From assembly GCA_963736575.1 (NCBI GenBank), contig CAVTPD010000001.1, positions 1,984,001-2,048,000 of the forward strand: a stretch of 64,000 nt of DNA. Direction: 5' to 3'. The stretch is from CAVTPD01 sp963736575 (GTDB taxonomy: Bacteria > Bacteroidota > Bacteroidia > Cytophagales > JAAEPT01). The position numbers and the translations under genes were made by a program. Within the stretch, counting starts at the first letter, position 1, and every line of letters begins with the position of its first letter. Shown here in pieces: positions 35,369-44,912 of this stretch. A model generated the notes under the pieces. It was not told the DNA's origin, searched no databases, and worked only from the letters and a program-made list of their open reading frames with translations.

Positions 35369-35768
35369 ACTGTTTATAACCTTTCTATTTACAACTGTTC
35401 TTATTAGTTGTTCAGAACTGCCCGAAGGCAGAACAGTTGTAAACCTAGACATGCGTTCTTACATGTCTGGGCAAGCTATTTATGCTAAAGAATGTGCTGC
35501 TTGCCATGGTGAGAAAGGTGAAGGTTATGGTGAACTTTATCCTGCACTTGCCGACTCATCTTTGTATGAAAGTGCGCGGAAATATATTCCTTGTTCGGTA
35601 CGAGAAGGAAGAAAAAATGGAACTGTTTTTATGCCTTCATTTGAATATCTGAATTATGAAAACACCACCGACTTGGTCAATTTTTTAATTGAAGAACACG
35701 CCGGAAGCAAGAAGTTCTACACTGCTGAAGAAGTAAAAGAACTGCTTAACACTTGCAAAAACCCATAA
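35361..35768 (+). CDS. Cytochrome c family lipoprotein
   Basis: 135 residues from ATG 35361 (MNKLFITFLF); a start a few codons upstream is possible but lies inside the SCO gene. The lipoprotein signal ends at Cys17. One heme site, CAACH (45-49), and a probable distal methionine in TVFMPSFEYL. A small monoheme cytochrome exposed to the periplasm; an electron-transfer role with SCO1 is inferred from the shared operon. Confidence 0.9.
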   Translation: MNKLFITFLFTTVLISCSELPEGRTVVNLDMRSYMSGQAIYAKECAACHGEKGEGYGELYPALADSSLYESARKYIPCSVREGRKNGTVFMPSFEYLNYENTTDLVNFLIEEHAGSKKFYTAEEVKELLNTCKNP

Positions 35769-35822
35769 TTTGTGTTAAAATAAGCTAGTTGCATAAATCT
35801 TACTTTTTTAAACCTCTAGCCT

Positions 35823-37283
35823 ATGACTCAACGTTCTTTGCATGCCCTCTTAGTTACAGCCACATTTATTTTGTTTTTTGCTTGTTCGGGTTCTCATAAA
35901 AACCCAGAACAAAATACCAACAATGATAAATTTTCGGAAGAAGAAAAGAAAAACCACCCTATACGCACTTTCAAAGATATTACAGCATCTGACACCTTAC
36001 ATGTTGCAATACAAAACACCCCTACTAGTTATTTTATTTACCAAGGCACCGTATTAGGTTTCGAATATGAACTCTTAAGTGACATTTGTAAAGACCTAGA
36101 CTTAGTTATAAAACCTGTTATTGTAGAAAATATTGACGATGCTTTCTATTTATTAATTAATGGTAAGGTAGATATAGCTGCCATGAACTTAACCATTACT
36201 AATACCCGTAAAGAGCGTGTAGATTTTACCGAACCCGTTTATACAACTAGCCAGGTACTGGTGCAAAGAAAACCCGATAATTGGAGAAAAATAGCGGCCT
36301 ATAAAACAGAACAACAATTAATTAGAGACTTAAATCTACTTAATGACAGTACAATACACATACGAATGGCTTCTTCTTATTTAATGCGCTTAAATAACTT
36401 AGAAGAAGAGCTGGGAATAGATATAAATATTGAGCAAGCTGAGCAAGGCGTTACTACAGAAATGCTAATTGATAAATTGGCTGAAAAGGAAATTAATTAT
36501 GTAGTAGCCGACGAGAATATAGCGGGTGTTTTTGCTCATTTTGATAAAAACATTGATTTCTCAACACCAGTTAGTTTAGAACAAAATGTGGCATGGGCAG
36601 TAAATAAGAAAAGTGTTTTATTGAAAGATACTATCAGTCATTACATACACCAACTTAAGACAAAACCTATACTGAATATATTAAAAAAACGGTATTTCGA
36701 GTCTAACAATTCGGCGGTAGCCAATAAAATTAATGAAATTATTATAACGGATAAAAGAACAATTTCTCCTTATGATAGTCTAATTCAATTTTACGCTAAA
36801 GAAATTGATTGGGATTGGCGTTTATTAAGCGCATTGATCTATCAAGAATCAGAATTTAATTCAGATTTAATATCTTGGCGTGGGGCAAAAGGCTTAATGC
36901 AATTGATGCCTATAAACAGTGATGAATGCTCTGGTAATATTTTTAACCCAAATACAAATCTTAAATGCGGCACTAACTACCTCAGCTGGCTAAAAGACTA
37001 TTGGATTAAACATTCCGTTCCCCAAAAAGAGTTGCCAAACTTTGTTTTAGCTTCTTATAATTGTGGACAAGGACATTTACAAGATGCCATAAGACTGGCC
37101 AAAAAATACAATTATAACCCTACCGTATGGACAGATAATGTTGAAAAGTGTTTGCTAATGAAAAGTGATCCTAAATACTACAACGACCCGGTTGTGAAAT
37201 TTGGATATTGCCGCGGACGCGAACCCGTAAATTATGTTTCCGAAATCAAAGTTCGGTACGAAGAATACGAAAGCTTATTTTAA
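35823..37283 (+). CDS. MltF-like lytic transglycosylase with substrate-binding domain
   Basis: 486 residues, lipoprotein signal ending at Cys21. The N-terminal part (about 50-290) is an ABC-type solute-binding domain (LGFEYELLSDICKDLDLVI, DIAAMNLTITNTRKERVDFT). The C-terminal part (about 315-470) is an SLT domain with the catalytic glutamate in LIYQESEFNSDL and GAKGLMQLMP, and LASYNCGQGH. This is the MltF arrangement. It cuts glycan strands of peptidoglycan, and the first domain regulates it. It stands alone in its transcript. Confidence 0.92.
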   Translation: MTQRSLHALLVTATFILFFACSGSHKNPEQNTNNDKFSEEEKKNHPIRTFKDITASDTLHVAIQNTPTSYFIYQGTVLGFEYELLSDICKDLDLVIKPVIVENIDDAFYLLINGKVDIAAMNLTITNTRKERVDFTEPVYTTSQVLVQRKPDNWRKIAAYKTEQQLIRDLNLLNDSTIHIRMASSYLMRLNNLEEELGIDINIEQAEQGVTTEMLIDKLAEKEINYVVADENIAGVFAHFDKNIDFSTPVSLEQNVAWAVNKKSVLLKDTISHYIHQLKTKPILNILKKRYFESNNSAVANKINEIIITDKRTISPYDSLIQFYAKEIDWDWRLLSALIYQESEFNSDLISWRGAKGLMQLMPINSDECSGNIFNPNTNLKCGTNYLSWLKDYWIKHSVPQKELPNFVLASYNCGQGHLQDAIRLAKKYNYNPTVWTDNVEKCLLMKSDPKYYNDPVVKFGYCRGREPVNYVSEIKVRYEEYESLF

Positions 37284-37374
37284 GAAACTGTACAAAGTTG
37301 ATTTAACTGATATCATTTTAGCATAACCAACTTCGTTTATTATTAAATTGACTTCAATCTTTTCAAAATAACTT

Positions 37375-38253
37375 ATGTCCAGTTTATCCAAAGAATATCA
37401 AGTAAATTCTAAATCGTTTAAACTATCTAATTGCTCAACTAAGGTAAATGATGGTTTCAAGAAAAAAAAAGATGCTAAAAAAGCCCTTAAGAACAATAAT
37501 AAAGACTTAAAAAAGATACAAGAGAAATTATACGCTTCGGATAAATACGCGGTTTTGATCATTTTCCAAGCAATGGATGCCGGCGGTAAAGATTCTACCA
37601 TTAAACACGTAATGTCTGGTGTGAATCCACAAGGTTGTGAAGTACATAGTTTTAAACATCCATCAGACTTAGAATTATCGCATGATTTTATCTGGCGACA
37701 CCAAGTGGCTTTGCCAGAGCGCGGCAGAATAGGAATTTTTAACCGTTCCCATTACGAAAATGTATTAATTAGTAAAGTACATCCTCAATTGGTGATGAGC
37801 GAACGCATTCCAAATATTTATTCAACTGAAGATGTAGACAAACAATTTTGGTCTACCCGTTACGATCAAATTAATCGGTATGAAGAAAACGTTGTGAATT
37901 CGGGTACGATTATCCTAAAATTCTTTTTAAACATTTCGAAAGAAGAGCAAAAGAACCGTTTTCTAGAACGCCTAAACAACCCAAAAAAACACTGGAAGTT
38001 TGCCCTAAGCGATATGACTGAACGTAATTATTGGGACGATTACCAAACTGCTTATGAGACGGCTATACAAAAAACCTCAAAAAAAAATGCTCCTTGGTTT
38101 GTGATTCCGGCAGATAATAAATGGAATGCTCGCTTAATCATTGGTCAGATTATTTATGAACGGCTTTCGGCTTTAAACATAGAAATGCCTTCTGTCTCTG
38201 AAGAGCAATTAAAACTAATGGAAGAATCTAAAAAGAAATTAGAACAAGAGTAA
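37375..38253 (+). CDS. Polyphosphate kinase 2 family protein (PPK2)
   Basis: 292 residues with a P-loop (DAGGKDST at about 68-75) and a Walker B-type motif (RIGIFNRSHYENV). A lid segment with WRHQVALPERGRIG and IFNRSHYE marks the single-domain short PPK2 class, which uses polyphosphate to phosphorylate nucleoside mono- or diphosphates. The lysine-rich N-terminus (KKKKDAKKALKNNNKDLKK) may bind polyphosphate. Class assignment (I, II or III) is not certain from the sequence alone. Confidence 0.92.
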   Translation: MSSLSKEYQVNSKSFKLSNCSTKVNDGFKKKKDAKKALKNNNKDLKKIQEKLYASDKYAVLIIFQAMDAGGKDSTIKHVMSGVNPQGCEVHSFKHPSDLELSHDFIWRHQVALPERGRIGIFNRSHYENVLISKVHPQLVMSERIPNIYSTEDVDKQFWSTRYDQINRYEENVVNSGTIILKFFLNISKEEQKNRFLERLNNPKKHWKFALSDMTERNYWDDYQTAYETAIQKTSKKNAPWFVIPADNKWNARLIIGQIIYERLSALNIEMPSVSEEQLKLMEESKKKLEQE

Positions 38254-38292
38254 CTTTTCATATTGATTGATTAAGTTCTAATATTGTAACTT

Positions 38293-38991
38293 ATGATCCG
38301 CTCTCGTTTCACACTTCAGTTATACAAAGGTTTTAGCCAATTGGTGCACTTTTTTTCTGTTTCCGAAAAAGTAAAACTGAGCTTTGAATACCTGTATTGG
38401 TGGAATAAAAAACGAAAAGAAACAACGCTTACTAATTTCCATTACGAAGCATTTTTCACCTCCCATTTCGGTTTAAATAAAGAATTTTACCAAGGAAAGA
38501 AAATACTGGATATTGGCTGTGGGCCACGTGGAAGTTTAGAATGGGCTACACAATCCGAAACGCATGGTTTAGACCCGCTGGTGAATCAATACAAAAAATT
38601 GGGAATTACAGAACATAAAATGAATTATATTCAGGCGAATTGTGAGAACATTCCTTATGAAAACAATTATTTTGATGTGGTTTCTTCTTTCAATTCCTTG
38701 GATCATGTAGACGATTTAGAAAAAAGCATTTCAGAAATAAAACGGATCATTAAACCAAATGGTTATTTTCTATTAATTGCCGACATACACGACAATTCAA
38801 CCGTTTGTGAGCCCTCTCCTTTTTCATGGGACATTGCTCAAAAATTCATTCCTGAATTTGATGTAGTACAGGAAAACCATTACGAGGGAGAAAAGCTTTA
38901 TCAAAGCATTCGGGAAGCCATTCCTTATAACCATTCTAATCCGGAAAAACGGTACGGAGTCTATACCGCTTTATTAAAAAAACGATCTTGA
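38293..38991 (+). CDS. Class I SAM-dependent methyltransferase
   Basis: 232 residues. The SAM-binding motif I is KILDIGCGPRGSLEWA (about 72-88), motif II/post I includes SETHGLDPLV, and NYFDVVSSFNSLDHVDDL resembles the motif IV region. Rossmann-like Methyltransf_11 fold. The substrate is unknown. The last codons overlap the start of the next gene by four bases. Confidence 0.88.
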   Translation: MIRSRFTLQLYKGFSQLVHFFSVSEKVKLSFEYLYWWNKKRKETTLTNFHYEAFFTSHFGLNKEFYQGKKILDIGCGPRGSLEWATQSETHGLDPLVNQYKKLGITEHKMNYIQANCENIPYENNYFDVVSSFNSLDHVDDLEKSISEIKRIIKPNGYFLLIADIHDNSTVCEPSPFSWDIAQKFIPEFDVVQENHYEGEKLYQSIREAIPYNHSNPEKRYGVYTALLKKRS

Positions 38992-39920
38992 ACGCTTTAA
39001 AAAAGACCTTTCTTATTTTCTTTTTATTGTGGAGCAGTTTAAGCTTAGCTCAAGTAGATTCTACTCATTTAAAACGAAATAGAATCCTTTTTCACACCGC
39101 AAGCGGATTAGCATACGTTGGGACTTTTGCTATTCTTAACGAAGCTTGGTACAGTCAGTATGAACGTAGTTCTTTTCATTGGTTTAACGACAGCGAAGAA
39201 TGGTTACAAGCCGATAAATTTGGGCATGCTTTTACGGCCTACATGATAACCTCTAACATTTTACACCCTTCTTACCGCGCTTTAGGTTATTCCGAAAAAA
39301 AATCCATTTGGATGGCCATGGGTGTGGCTTGGACTTATCAGGCTACTATAGAAGTATTGGATGGGTTTTCCAGCAAATGGGGCGCTTCTTGGTCGGACTT
39401 GGCGGCCAATACTTTTGGAGTGGCTTTAGCGGGAACACAACAACTAGCTTGGCACGAGCAACGGATTCTTTTTAAATATTCAACCAATTTGGTAGACTAT
39501 AATGCCAACGACCCTGCCATTTTAGACCGCGTTGATAATCTGTACGGAACTTCAACACTTGAACGACTTTTTAAAGATTATAACGGTACAACATTCTGGT
39601 TTTCGGCTAATATTGCTGCTTTTATGAAAGACGATACCCGTTTCCCTAAATGGTTAAATATTGCGGCAGGTTATGGAGCGCAAGGTATGTTGGGTGGCTA
39701 TTACAATACTTGGAACGATGAAAATGGTATTTACCACGATTATAGAACTATTGAACGTTACAGACAATTTTATATAGCTCCGGATATTGATTTTACAAGA
39801 ATCCCAATTAAAGGTAAAGCATGGAAGTTTATTGCGCCTGTCTTAAATATTTTTAAAATGCCGGCCCCAACGTTAGAGTTGAATAAAAATGGTGTTAAAG
39901 GACATTGGTTGTTTTTTTAA
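38988..39920 (+). CDS. DUF2279 family secreted protein
   Basis: 310 residues starting at TTG 38988: no ATG exists before the signal peptide (NALKKTFLIFFLLWSSLSLAQ), so TTG is the only start that keeps it. The mature part has the DUF2279 core (ADKFGHAFTAYMITSNIL, WTYQATIEVLDGFSSKWGASWSD), with two or three hydrophobic segments typical of an outer-membrane or periplasmic protein. Distantly related to YfiM. Function unknown. It converges with the membrane-protein gene at 39895, overlapping by 26 bases. Confidence 0.85.
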   Translation: MNALKKTFLIFFLLWSSLSLAQVDSTHLKRNRILFHTASGLAYVGTFAILNEAWYSQYERSSFHWFNDSEEWLQADKFGHAFTAYMITSNILHPSYRALGYSEKKSIWMAMGVAWTYQATIEVLDGFSSKWGASWSDLAANTFGVALAGTQQLAWHEQRILFKYSTNLVDYNANDPAILDRVDNLYGTSTLERLFKDYNGTTFWFSANIAAFMKDDTRFPKWLNIAAGYGAQGMLGGYYNTWNDENGIYHDYRTIERYRQFYIAPDIDFTRIPIKGKAWKFIAPVLNIFKMPAPTLELNKNGVKGHWLFF

Positions 39921-41124
39921 GCACCCACTTTCTCCAAACCTTTCTTAACACCCAGAAACTGTAAAAACTAACCAATGGCATATACATTAAACGGTAGCGC
40001 ATAAAAGTTCCCCAATCGGGTGCAGCAATGGGTAATAAACAAGCAAAGAAGAGTACATAAAAAACTAGTTCTGGTCGTTTTAAAATGTTAAAGCGTTTTT
40101 TAAATACATCAAAAAACAATGCCAAAACAAATAAAAACAGCAACACCAAACACTCTATTTTAGAAGTCATTACCATGAAATTCAAATCTTGCCATTGCGG
40201 GCCAATCCAGCTTTGATAAAAGGCATAGGGTATATTTTTAATTAATTGCCACCAAGAGTACCCGTTAAAACTTAACGCCATCATGTGTGTTCCGGAACTA
40301 ATCCGGTAATATTTTTCATACTGATGAATGAGAACGGAAGGTATATTTTTCAGGCTTAAAAAAAATACCACACAACCAAATACAGCGATTAAGCTAATAA
40401 TGGTAATTGCCTTATACTTTTGCCAAGCCGATTTTAAATTAAAGCGGTTTAAATACAATACAAAAACAATAAACTGCATTAAAAACACCGCCCCTAAAAA
40501 TGGTCTAATCCCGAAAAGAAGAGCTACTAGCAAAGGAAACAAAAACCAATTGAAGCTAAATTTCCTTAATTTATACTGAAGACAGAAGCACGTAAAAAGT
40601 ATGGGTATCACCACACTTTCTTTGTTAATTCCTGAAGTAAAAAGCAGAAACGATGCTACAAAAAAGAACGTCATAATTACAGGGAATAACATCCGTTTGA
40701 GTTGCATTTTTAAGGCTATACCATAAAACACAAATAGACTAATGGATGAAAGGTAAAAACTGGTTACCGCTGTATTACCTAACGCTAAAAAATGTGGAAC
40801 AGAAACCAATTTAATAAACACGGGAATCCTTGCTCTGGAAAACCAAGAAGGTTCAGGATCAATAGGCCATTCGGATAAAAACAAATATTTCAAATACGCT
40901 TCTGTGCCTTGTTTCTGAAAAACAGTATACACTTCATGTAGGATATTTTCGTAAAACCGTAAGTCACCCATGCTATAAAAAGACGTGTAAATCCAATAAA
41001 ACAAAACAGCCGCACTTAGCTTTACCAACCACAAAGCAAACACTAGTTTTCTGTCTTCCGAATTTCGGAACAGGATAAAAATAGCCAAGAGATTTACAGC
41101 AATAAATAGAAAATAGCTAAGCAC
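39895..41124 (-). CDS. Multi-pass membrane protein of unknown function
   Basis: 409 residues with about ten membrane helices, starting MLSYFLFIAVNLLAIFILF. No catalytic motif is obvious. The overall layout, with a large loop near residues 55-100 (YSMGDLRFYENILHEVYT) and a basic C-terminus, resembles polysaccharide polymerase or EpsG-like membrane proteins, but this is a guess from topology. Its start overlaps the 3' end of the DUF2851 gene by eight bases, so the two are probably expressed together. Confidence 0.65.
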   Translation of the reverse strand: MLSYFLFIAVNLLAIFILFRNSEDRKLVFALWLVKLSAAVLFYWIYTSFYSMGDLRFYENILHEVYTVFQKQGTEAYLKYLFLSEWPIDPEPSWFSRARIPVFIKLVSVPHFLALGNTAVTSFYLSSISLFVFYGIALKMQLKRMLFPVIMTFFFVASFLLFTSGINKESVVIPILFTCFCLQYKLRKFSFNWFLFPLLVALLFGIRPFLGAVFLMQFIVFVLYLNRFNLKSAWQKYKAITIISLIAVFGCVVFFLSLKNIPSVLIHQYEKYYRISSGTHMMALSFNGYSWWQLIKNIPYAFYQSWIGPQWQDLNFMVMTSKIECLVLLFLFVLALFFDVFKKRFNILKRPELVFYVLFFACLLPIAAPDWGTFMRYRLMYMPLVSFYSFWVLRKVWRKWVLKKTTNVL

Positions 41125-42394
41125 TTTTTATAATAGAAGTTCCAATAGCGCAATCTAAACATTTTTTATGGGAACAATAATGGGTAAATAATCCGTAAAG
41201 CGCTTGTGAATCGTAGGCGTTAAGTTTGTAAAATTCCGAAGGGAAAATTCTAGTCACGCGGTTGTCTTCAAAATCGGCCGATTCTAAAATAGAATACATT
41301 CTATCTAGCCATTTAGGATCTTGTTTTTGTACCGAATAAAAGTAGGCCAAGGGAGCTAAACCATTTATCAACAAAGAATCAATCATTCCTTTGCCGGTAT
41401 TTCCTGCTTTTTTCTCTATTTCTTTTCCGAAATGATAATGCTTTTTCCAATACTCAGAAACCTGAACCGCATTTAAATAGTGCTTAAAAGTTTCGGAATC
41501 CTCTAAATGCAGCAGTTCATCCATGTTTCCCTTTTTAAAAAACAAAGCCGCTAATTGTGCTAAACGAACGGTAGGGAAATTAGTCCAACGGGTTTTAGAG
41601 AACTTCCACACGGAAAGGTCTACCGTATCTAATTTGTATTTGGCTTTTAAAAACCGAAACTCTTTTTTCAGTTTTAGAAAATAATCGTCCCCATTTTTAT
41701 CTGGGTAATTTAGAAATCCCGCCACACCAAAAAACAAAGCCTCTAATTGATGTAAACTGTTAGAGTGTTTAAAAAGAATTTTAACCGATAAAAACTGCGT
41801 TAATAAATCAAAACCTGTTTCGTTAATTTTTCTAGACCATGCTTTTACAAACCAACGGAAAACCAATTCTTGCATATCTTTTCCGCAGTCTGTATATAGT
41901 TTTTCCAATTGTGCATTTTTGTATTCCATACGCACCGTAAGCGCTTTATCCATAGCAAACCGAATGTGGATGGCTTTCTGGTTTTCAATATAATTTCGGC
42001 AAGGCAATTCCGGGCTGTAAATCAAATTCTGAAAACGTTCTACGGTTTCTTTTTTAACTACATTCTTCACTTCAAAAGTCAGTAGCTCCTCTCCTTTTTC
42101 ATTCCTAACTTGTTGATCGTTTTCCCAAACCACATGTAAAATTACCTGATTATAGACCTCATCTATATGATGTTTATGTTGGTACCAATCCGAACTTTTA
42201 ACATGCATTTCAACAGCACCAAACCAAGAAATATCGGCTACTTTAATTCCTGATTCTAGAAAATCCGGACCCGAATTAGGGTTTCTAAATCCTTTTTTTA
42301 CAATCTGAAGTTGGAGTTTTTGTAATTCCTGCAAATACAATTCAGAATCGAAGGCTTGTGTTTCCCACAAAAAGTATAAAAAATCTTCTTTCAT
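41117..42394 (-). CDS. DUF2851 family protein
   Basis: 425 residues starting MKEDFLYFLWETQAF at 42394; the longer open frame adds 15 residues that do not fit the family. Typical family segments are RNPNSGPDFLESGIKVADISW, VILHVVWENDQQV and the C-terminal cysteine cluster HYCSHKKCLDCAIG, which may bind a metal. DUF2851 proteins are widespread in Bacteroidota and have no known function. The length is normal. Confidence 0.9.
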   Translation of the reverse strand: MKEDFLYFLWETQAFDSELYLQELQKLQLQIVKKGFRNPNSGPDFLESGIKVADISWFGAVEMHVKSSDWYQHKHHIDEVYNQVILHVVWENDQQVRNEKGEELLTFEVKNVVKKETVERFQNLIYSPELPCRNYIENQKAIHIRFAMDKALTVRMEYKNAQLEKLYTDCGKDMQELVFRWFVKAWSRKINETGFDLLTQFLSVKILFKHSNSLHQLEALFFGVAGFLNYPDKNGDDYFLKLKKEFRFLKAKYKLDTVDLSVWKFSKTRWTNFPTVRLAQLAALFFKKGNMDELLHLEDSETFKHYLNAVQVSEYWKKHYHFGKEIEKKAGNTGKGMIDSLLINGLAPLAYFYSVQKQDPKWLDRMYSILESADFEDNRVTRIFPSEFYKLNAYDSQALYGLFTHYCSHKKCLDCAIGTSIIKSA

Positions 42395-42474
42395 AATTAA
42401 AAACTTTCCAAAAGTTAACAACTCATGGAAAGTTAACAAAGCATATTACAAATAGAAAGCTTTAGATAAAAAGC

Positions 42475-42963
42475 CTAATAACCATTCGCTTCTATACCTA
42501 TTATTTTTTTCCAAACTACAATATTACCACAATGTATAGCAAGGTGTGTGGTCAAATGATGAGCAAACCAAGCATCATAGGTAGAATAAATTTCTTTTAA
42601 AAAGGAACTGGGATGCATAGCGGCTCTTTGTTCTTCTGTTAGTTGAGCATACTTCTCAGCTAATAGATTGTATCTGATTTTTACTAAATCAATTAATTCA
42701 TTCTTAGAAGGTAACGCTGAAACAGAATCTATTTTACCACTTGTATTCTTAAAATAAGTCTCCCATTTCGGATTATTTTTATTCCGAATACCTAAATCCC
42801 GAAATACGTCTTCCGCTTCTACCACCAAATGTCCCAAAATCCAGCCCGGTGAATTAAAGCCTTCGTCTTGCTTTTTGAACAAAAGGTCATCCGGAATATT
42901 TTCCATTAATCGCTCAAGATAAAGCAACTGAAAACGGTAAAGTTCAACTACTGTTTCTTTCAT
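42475..42963 (-). CDS. DinB-family four-helix-bundle protein
   Basis: 162 residues with the DinB/YfiT-like layout: His45 (WILGHLVVEA) and a C-terminal pair within AWFAHHLTTHLAIHCGNI (His136 and His140 most likely), the three-histidine metal site of this family. Some members transfer thiols such as bacillithiol or mycothiol. The specific role is unknown. Three bases separate it from the AMP nucleosidase gene. Confidence 0.85.
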   Translation of the reverse strand: MKETVVELYRFQLLYLERLMENIPDDLLFKKQDEGFNSPGWILGHLVVEAEDVFRDLGIRNKNNPKWETYFKNTSGKIDSVSALPSKNELIDLVKIRYNLLAEKYAQLTEEQRAAMHPSSFLKEIYSTYDAWFAHHLTTHLAIHCGNIVVWKKIIGIEANGY

Positions 42964-42966
42964 GTG

Positions 42967-43737
42967 TTACTCGTAACGTAAATGTTTAATCGATTTACCG
43001 CTGTTTTTTAATTCCAATAACGATTCTATTCCAATCTCTAAATGACGTTTGGCATAATTTACCGTCACTTCAGAATCTTTGGCAGAAGTTTTCACACCTT
43101 CGGGCACCATAGGATTATCTGAAACCAACAACAACGCACCCCGCGGAATACTGTTCGCAAAACCGGTAACAAATATGGTAGCCGTTTCCATATCAATAGC
43201 AATGGCTCTTATTTCACGCAAATAATCCTTAAACGATTCGTCGTGCTCCCAAACCCTACGGTTAGTGGTATATACAGTACCCGTCCAATAATCTAAGTTA
43301 TGCTCTAGAATAGTACTAGAAATCGCTCTCTGGAAACGGAAGGACGGCAATGCAGGAACTTCGGGTGGCATATATTCTTGTCCGGTTCCTTCACCACGGA
43401 TGGCAGCAATGGGCAAAACAATATCACCGATTTTAGCTTTTTTAAGCGCACCACATTTCCCTAAAAACAAAGCTGCTTTGGGTTTAATAGCCGTTAATAA
43501 ATCCATTACGGTAGCGGCCATGGCACTTCCCATACCAAAATTAATTATGGTAATTCCGTTAGCTGTGGCTGTTTGCATGGGTTTTCCAATTCCACCAATA
43601 CTTACTTGAAATTTTTCGGCAAACATCTGTATATAATTCGAAAAATTAGTTAGAAGAATATAGTCACCAAACTCCTCTAAAGGTGTACCCGTATATCTTG
43701 GTAACCAGTCTTTTACAATTTCTTCTTTCGTAGTCAT
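42967..43737 (-). CDS. amn: AMP nucleosidase (short form)
   Basis: 256 residues of the PNP/MTAN-like nucleoside phosphorylase fold. Family segments are ITIINFGMGSAMAATVMDLL, ALFLGKCGALKKAKIGDIVLP, and the purine/ribose pocket IAIDMETATIFVTGFANS with the Glu of MET. AMP nucleosidase hydrolyses AMP to adenine and ribose-5-phosphate. Bacteroidota carry this short version, without the long N-terminal domain of E. coli Amn. A -7 box lies upstream at about 43770-43777. Confidence 0.88.
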   Translation of the reverse strand: MTTKEEIVKDWLPRYTGTPLEEFGDYILLTNFSNYIQMFAEKFQVSIGGIGKPMQTATANGITIINFGMGSAMAATVMDLLTAIKPKAALFLGKCGALKKAKIGDIVLPIAAIRGEGTGQEYMPPEVPALPSFRFQRAISSTILEHNLDYWTGTVYTTNRRVWEHDESFKDYLREIRAIAIDMETATIFVTGFANSIPRGALLLVSDNPMVPEGVKTSAKDSEVTVNYAKRHLEIGIESLLELKNSGKSIKHLRYE

Positions 43738-43769
43738 ATTCTTTCTTTTTTATTTGTTAATCCCGAAAA

Positions 43770-43777
43770 CAAAAATA
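43770..43777 (-). promoter_or_regulatory. Bacteroidota -7 box upstream of amn
   Basis: TATTTTTG on the minus strand, 33 bases before the amn start. No -33 TTG is at the right distance. Confidence 0.4.
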
Positions 43778-43802
43778 ACTGCCTTCGGAATGAAATAGAT
43801 CC

Positions 43803-43832
43803 TTGCAAAATGCACTCGATTTAATAATTTTG
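43803..43832 (+). promoter_or_regulatory. Strong promoter match immediately before the HsdR-N-like gene
   Basis: TTG (43803-43805), 19-base spacer, TAATTTTG (43825-43832): a close fit to the -33/-7 consensus. The ATG at 43837 is only four bases beyond, so the transcript may begin at or next to the start codon. Confidence 0.6.
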
Positions 43833-43836
43833 AAGA

Positions 43837-44277
43837 ATGCACGCACTCAACCTTCCGCAATTTGAGTACCAAATTAAACATATTAGTGATATACCTCATA
43901 TTTGGGACATTATCCGCAAAAAATATGTGCAGGTTACTCCGGAAGAATGGGTAAGACAACATTTCATTCATTACCTTATTAATGAGAACGCATATCCCAA
44001 AGGACTTATTTCTTGTGAAAAAGGATTGGAAGTGAATACGCTAAAAAAAAGAAGTGATATTTTAGTTTATAACCGAGCTATGAAGCCTTTTCTTTTAATA
44101 GAATGTAAATCGGCTGATATCAAAATAGACCAAAAAGTCTTTCAGCAAGCGGCCATGTACAACAAAAAAATTGGTGCACCCAACGTGTGTGTTACCAACG
44201 GATTGAAGACCTTTTGTTTTTCAATTTCGGAAGAAAATAAAATAGAAATTTTAAACCAAATACCCCCAGCGCAATGA
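43837..44277 (+). CDS. Type I restriction HsdR N-terminal domain (nuclease-like) protein
   Basis: 146 residues forming a lone PD-(D/E)xK-like domain (HSDR_N_2). The catalytic-type residues are Asp74 (KRSDILVY) and Glu89-x-Lys91 (LLIECKS), with a later glutamine in FQQAAMYNKKIG. No helicase or methyltransferase partner is encoded nearby, so it is not a restriction system by itself. Such stand-alone genes are common in Bacteroidota, probably housekeeping, possibly acting in DNA repair. A strong promoter match precedes it. Confidence 0.85.
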   Translation: MHALNLPQFEYQIKHISDIPHIWDIIRKKYVQVTPEEWVRQHFIHYLINENAYPKGLISCEKGLEVNTLKKRSDILVYNRAMKPFLLIECKSADIKIDQKVFQQAAMYNKKIGAPNVCVTNGLKTFCFSISEENKIEILNQIPPAQ

Positions 44278-44840
44278 ACAAGTGGTATACCTGTAAAGTT
44301 AAATACAACCGTTACGACGATGAAGGACGTTTTAAAACCGTAACCGAGCCTTATTTAGTAGATGCTGTTTCTTTCACCGAAGCGGAAAGCCGTATTTATG
44401 AAAAAGTAGGTGATTTAGTAGACGGAGACTTCTTTGTTACAACCATTAACAAGAGCAATATTTCAGATATTTTTCATTTTGACAATACTGAAAAATGGTA
44501 TTTAGCGAAAGTGAAATATATTTCGGTTGACGATGAGTCTGGTAAAGAAAAGAAAATCACCAGCAATATGTTGGTAGCAGCGGTTAACGTAAAAGACGCT
44601 TACGAAAAAATTGAAGAAGGTCTTTCTACTATGTTGGTACCTTACGATATTTCAGCCATTACAGAAAGCCCCATTATAGATATTTTCCCTTACGAAAGTA
44701 GCGATGAAACGGTAGAAGAAGAGGAAGAAATTGATCCTTATATTTCTGACGAATCGGTTTCAGCTGAAGTTGAAGAAGAGGAAATTCAAGAGGAAGAGGT
44801 TGAAGAAGAAGTTATTGAAGAGGAAGAAAACGAGATTTAA
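44274..44840 (+). CDS. DUF4494 family protein
   Basis: 188 residues with a tandem repeat of a small alpha/beta unit: KWYTCKVKYNRYDDEGRFK near residue 3 and KWYLAKVKYISVDDESGKE near 74, each followed by AxxFTEAExRIYEK/AAVNVKDAYEKI-like helices. DUF4494 is confined to Bacteroidota and has no known function. The C-terminus (about 140-188) is an acidic tail of Glu runs. It overlaps the upstream nuclease-like gene by four bases. Confidence 0.85.
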   Translation: MNKWYTCKVKYNRYDDEGRFKTVTEPYLVDAVSFTEAESRIYEKVGDLVDGDFFVTTINKSNISDIFHFDNTEKWYLAKVKYISVDDESGKEKKITSNMLVAAVNVKDAYEKIEEGLSTMLVPYDISAITESPIIDIFPYESSDETVEEEEEIDPYISDESVSAEVEEEEIQEEEVEEEVIEEEENEI

Positions 44841-44912
44841 TTTTAAAAGTAGTCACCTTCCAAAAGAGTTTTTTTATACTGAAAAATAACTTTTGATTTG
44901 TTAACTATGGAA

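Noticed and set aside
43837..44277. Restriction-modification or phage defence system
   Set aside because: The HsdR-N-like domain stands alone with no methyltransferase, specificity subunit or helicase, and is a common stand-alone Bacteroidota gene.
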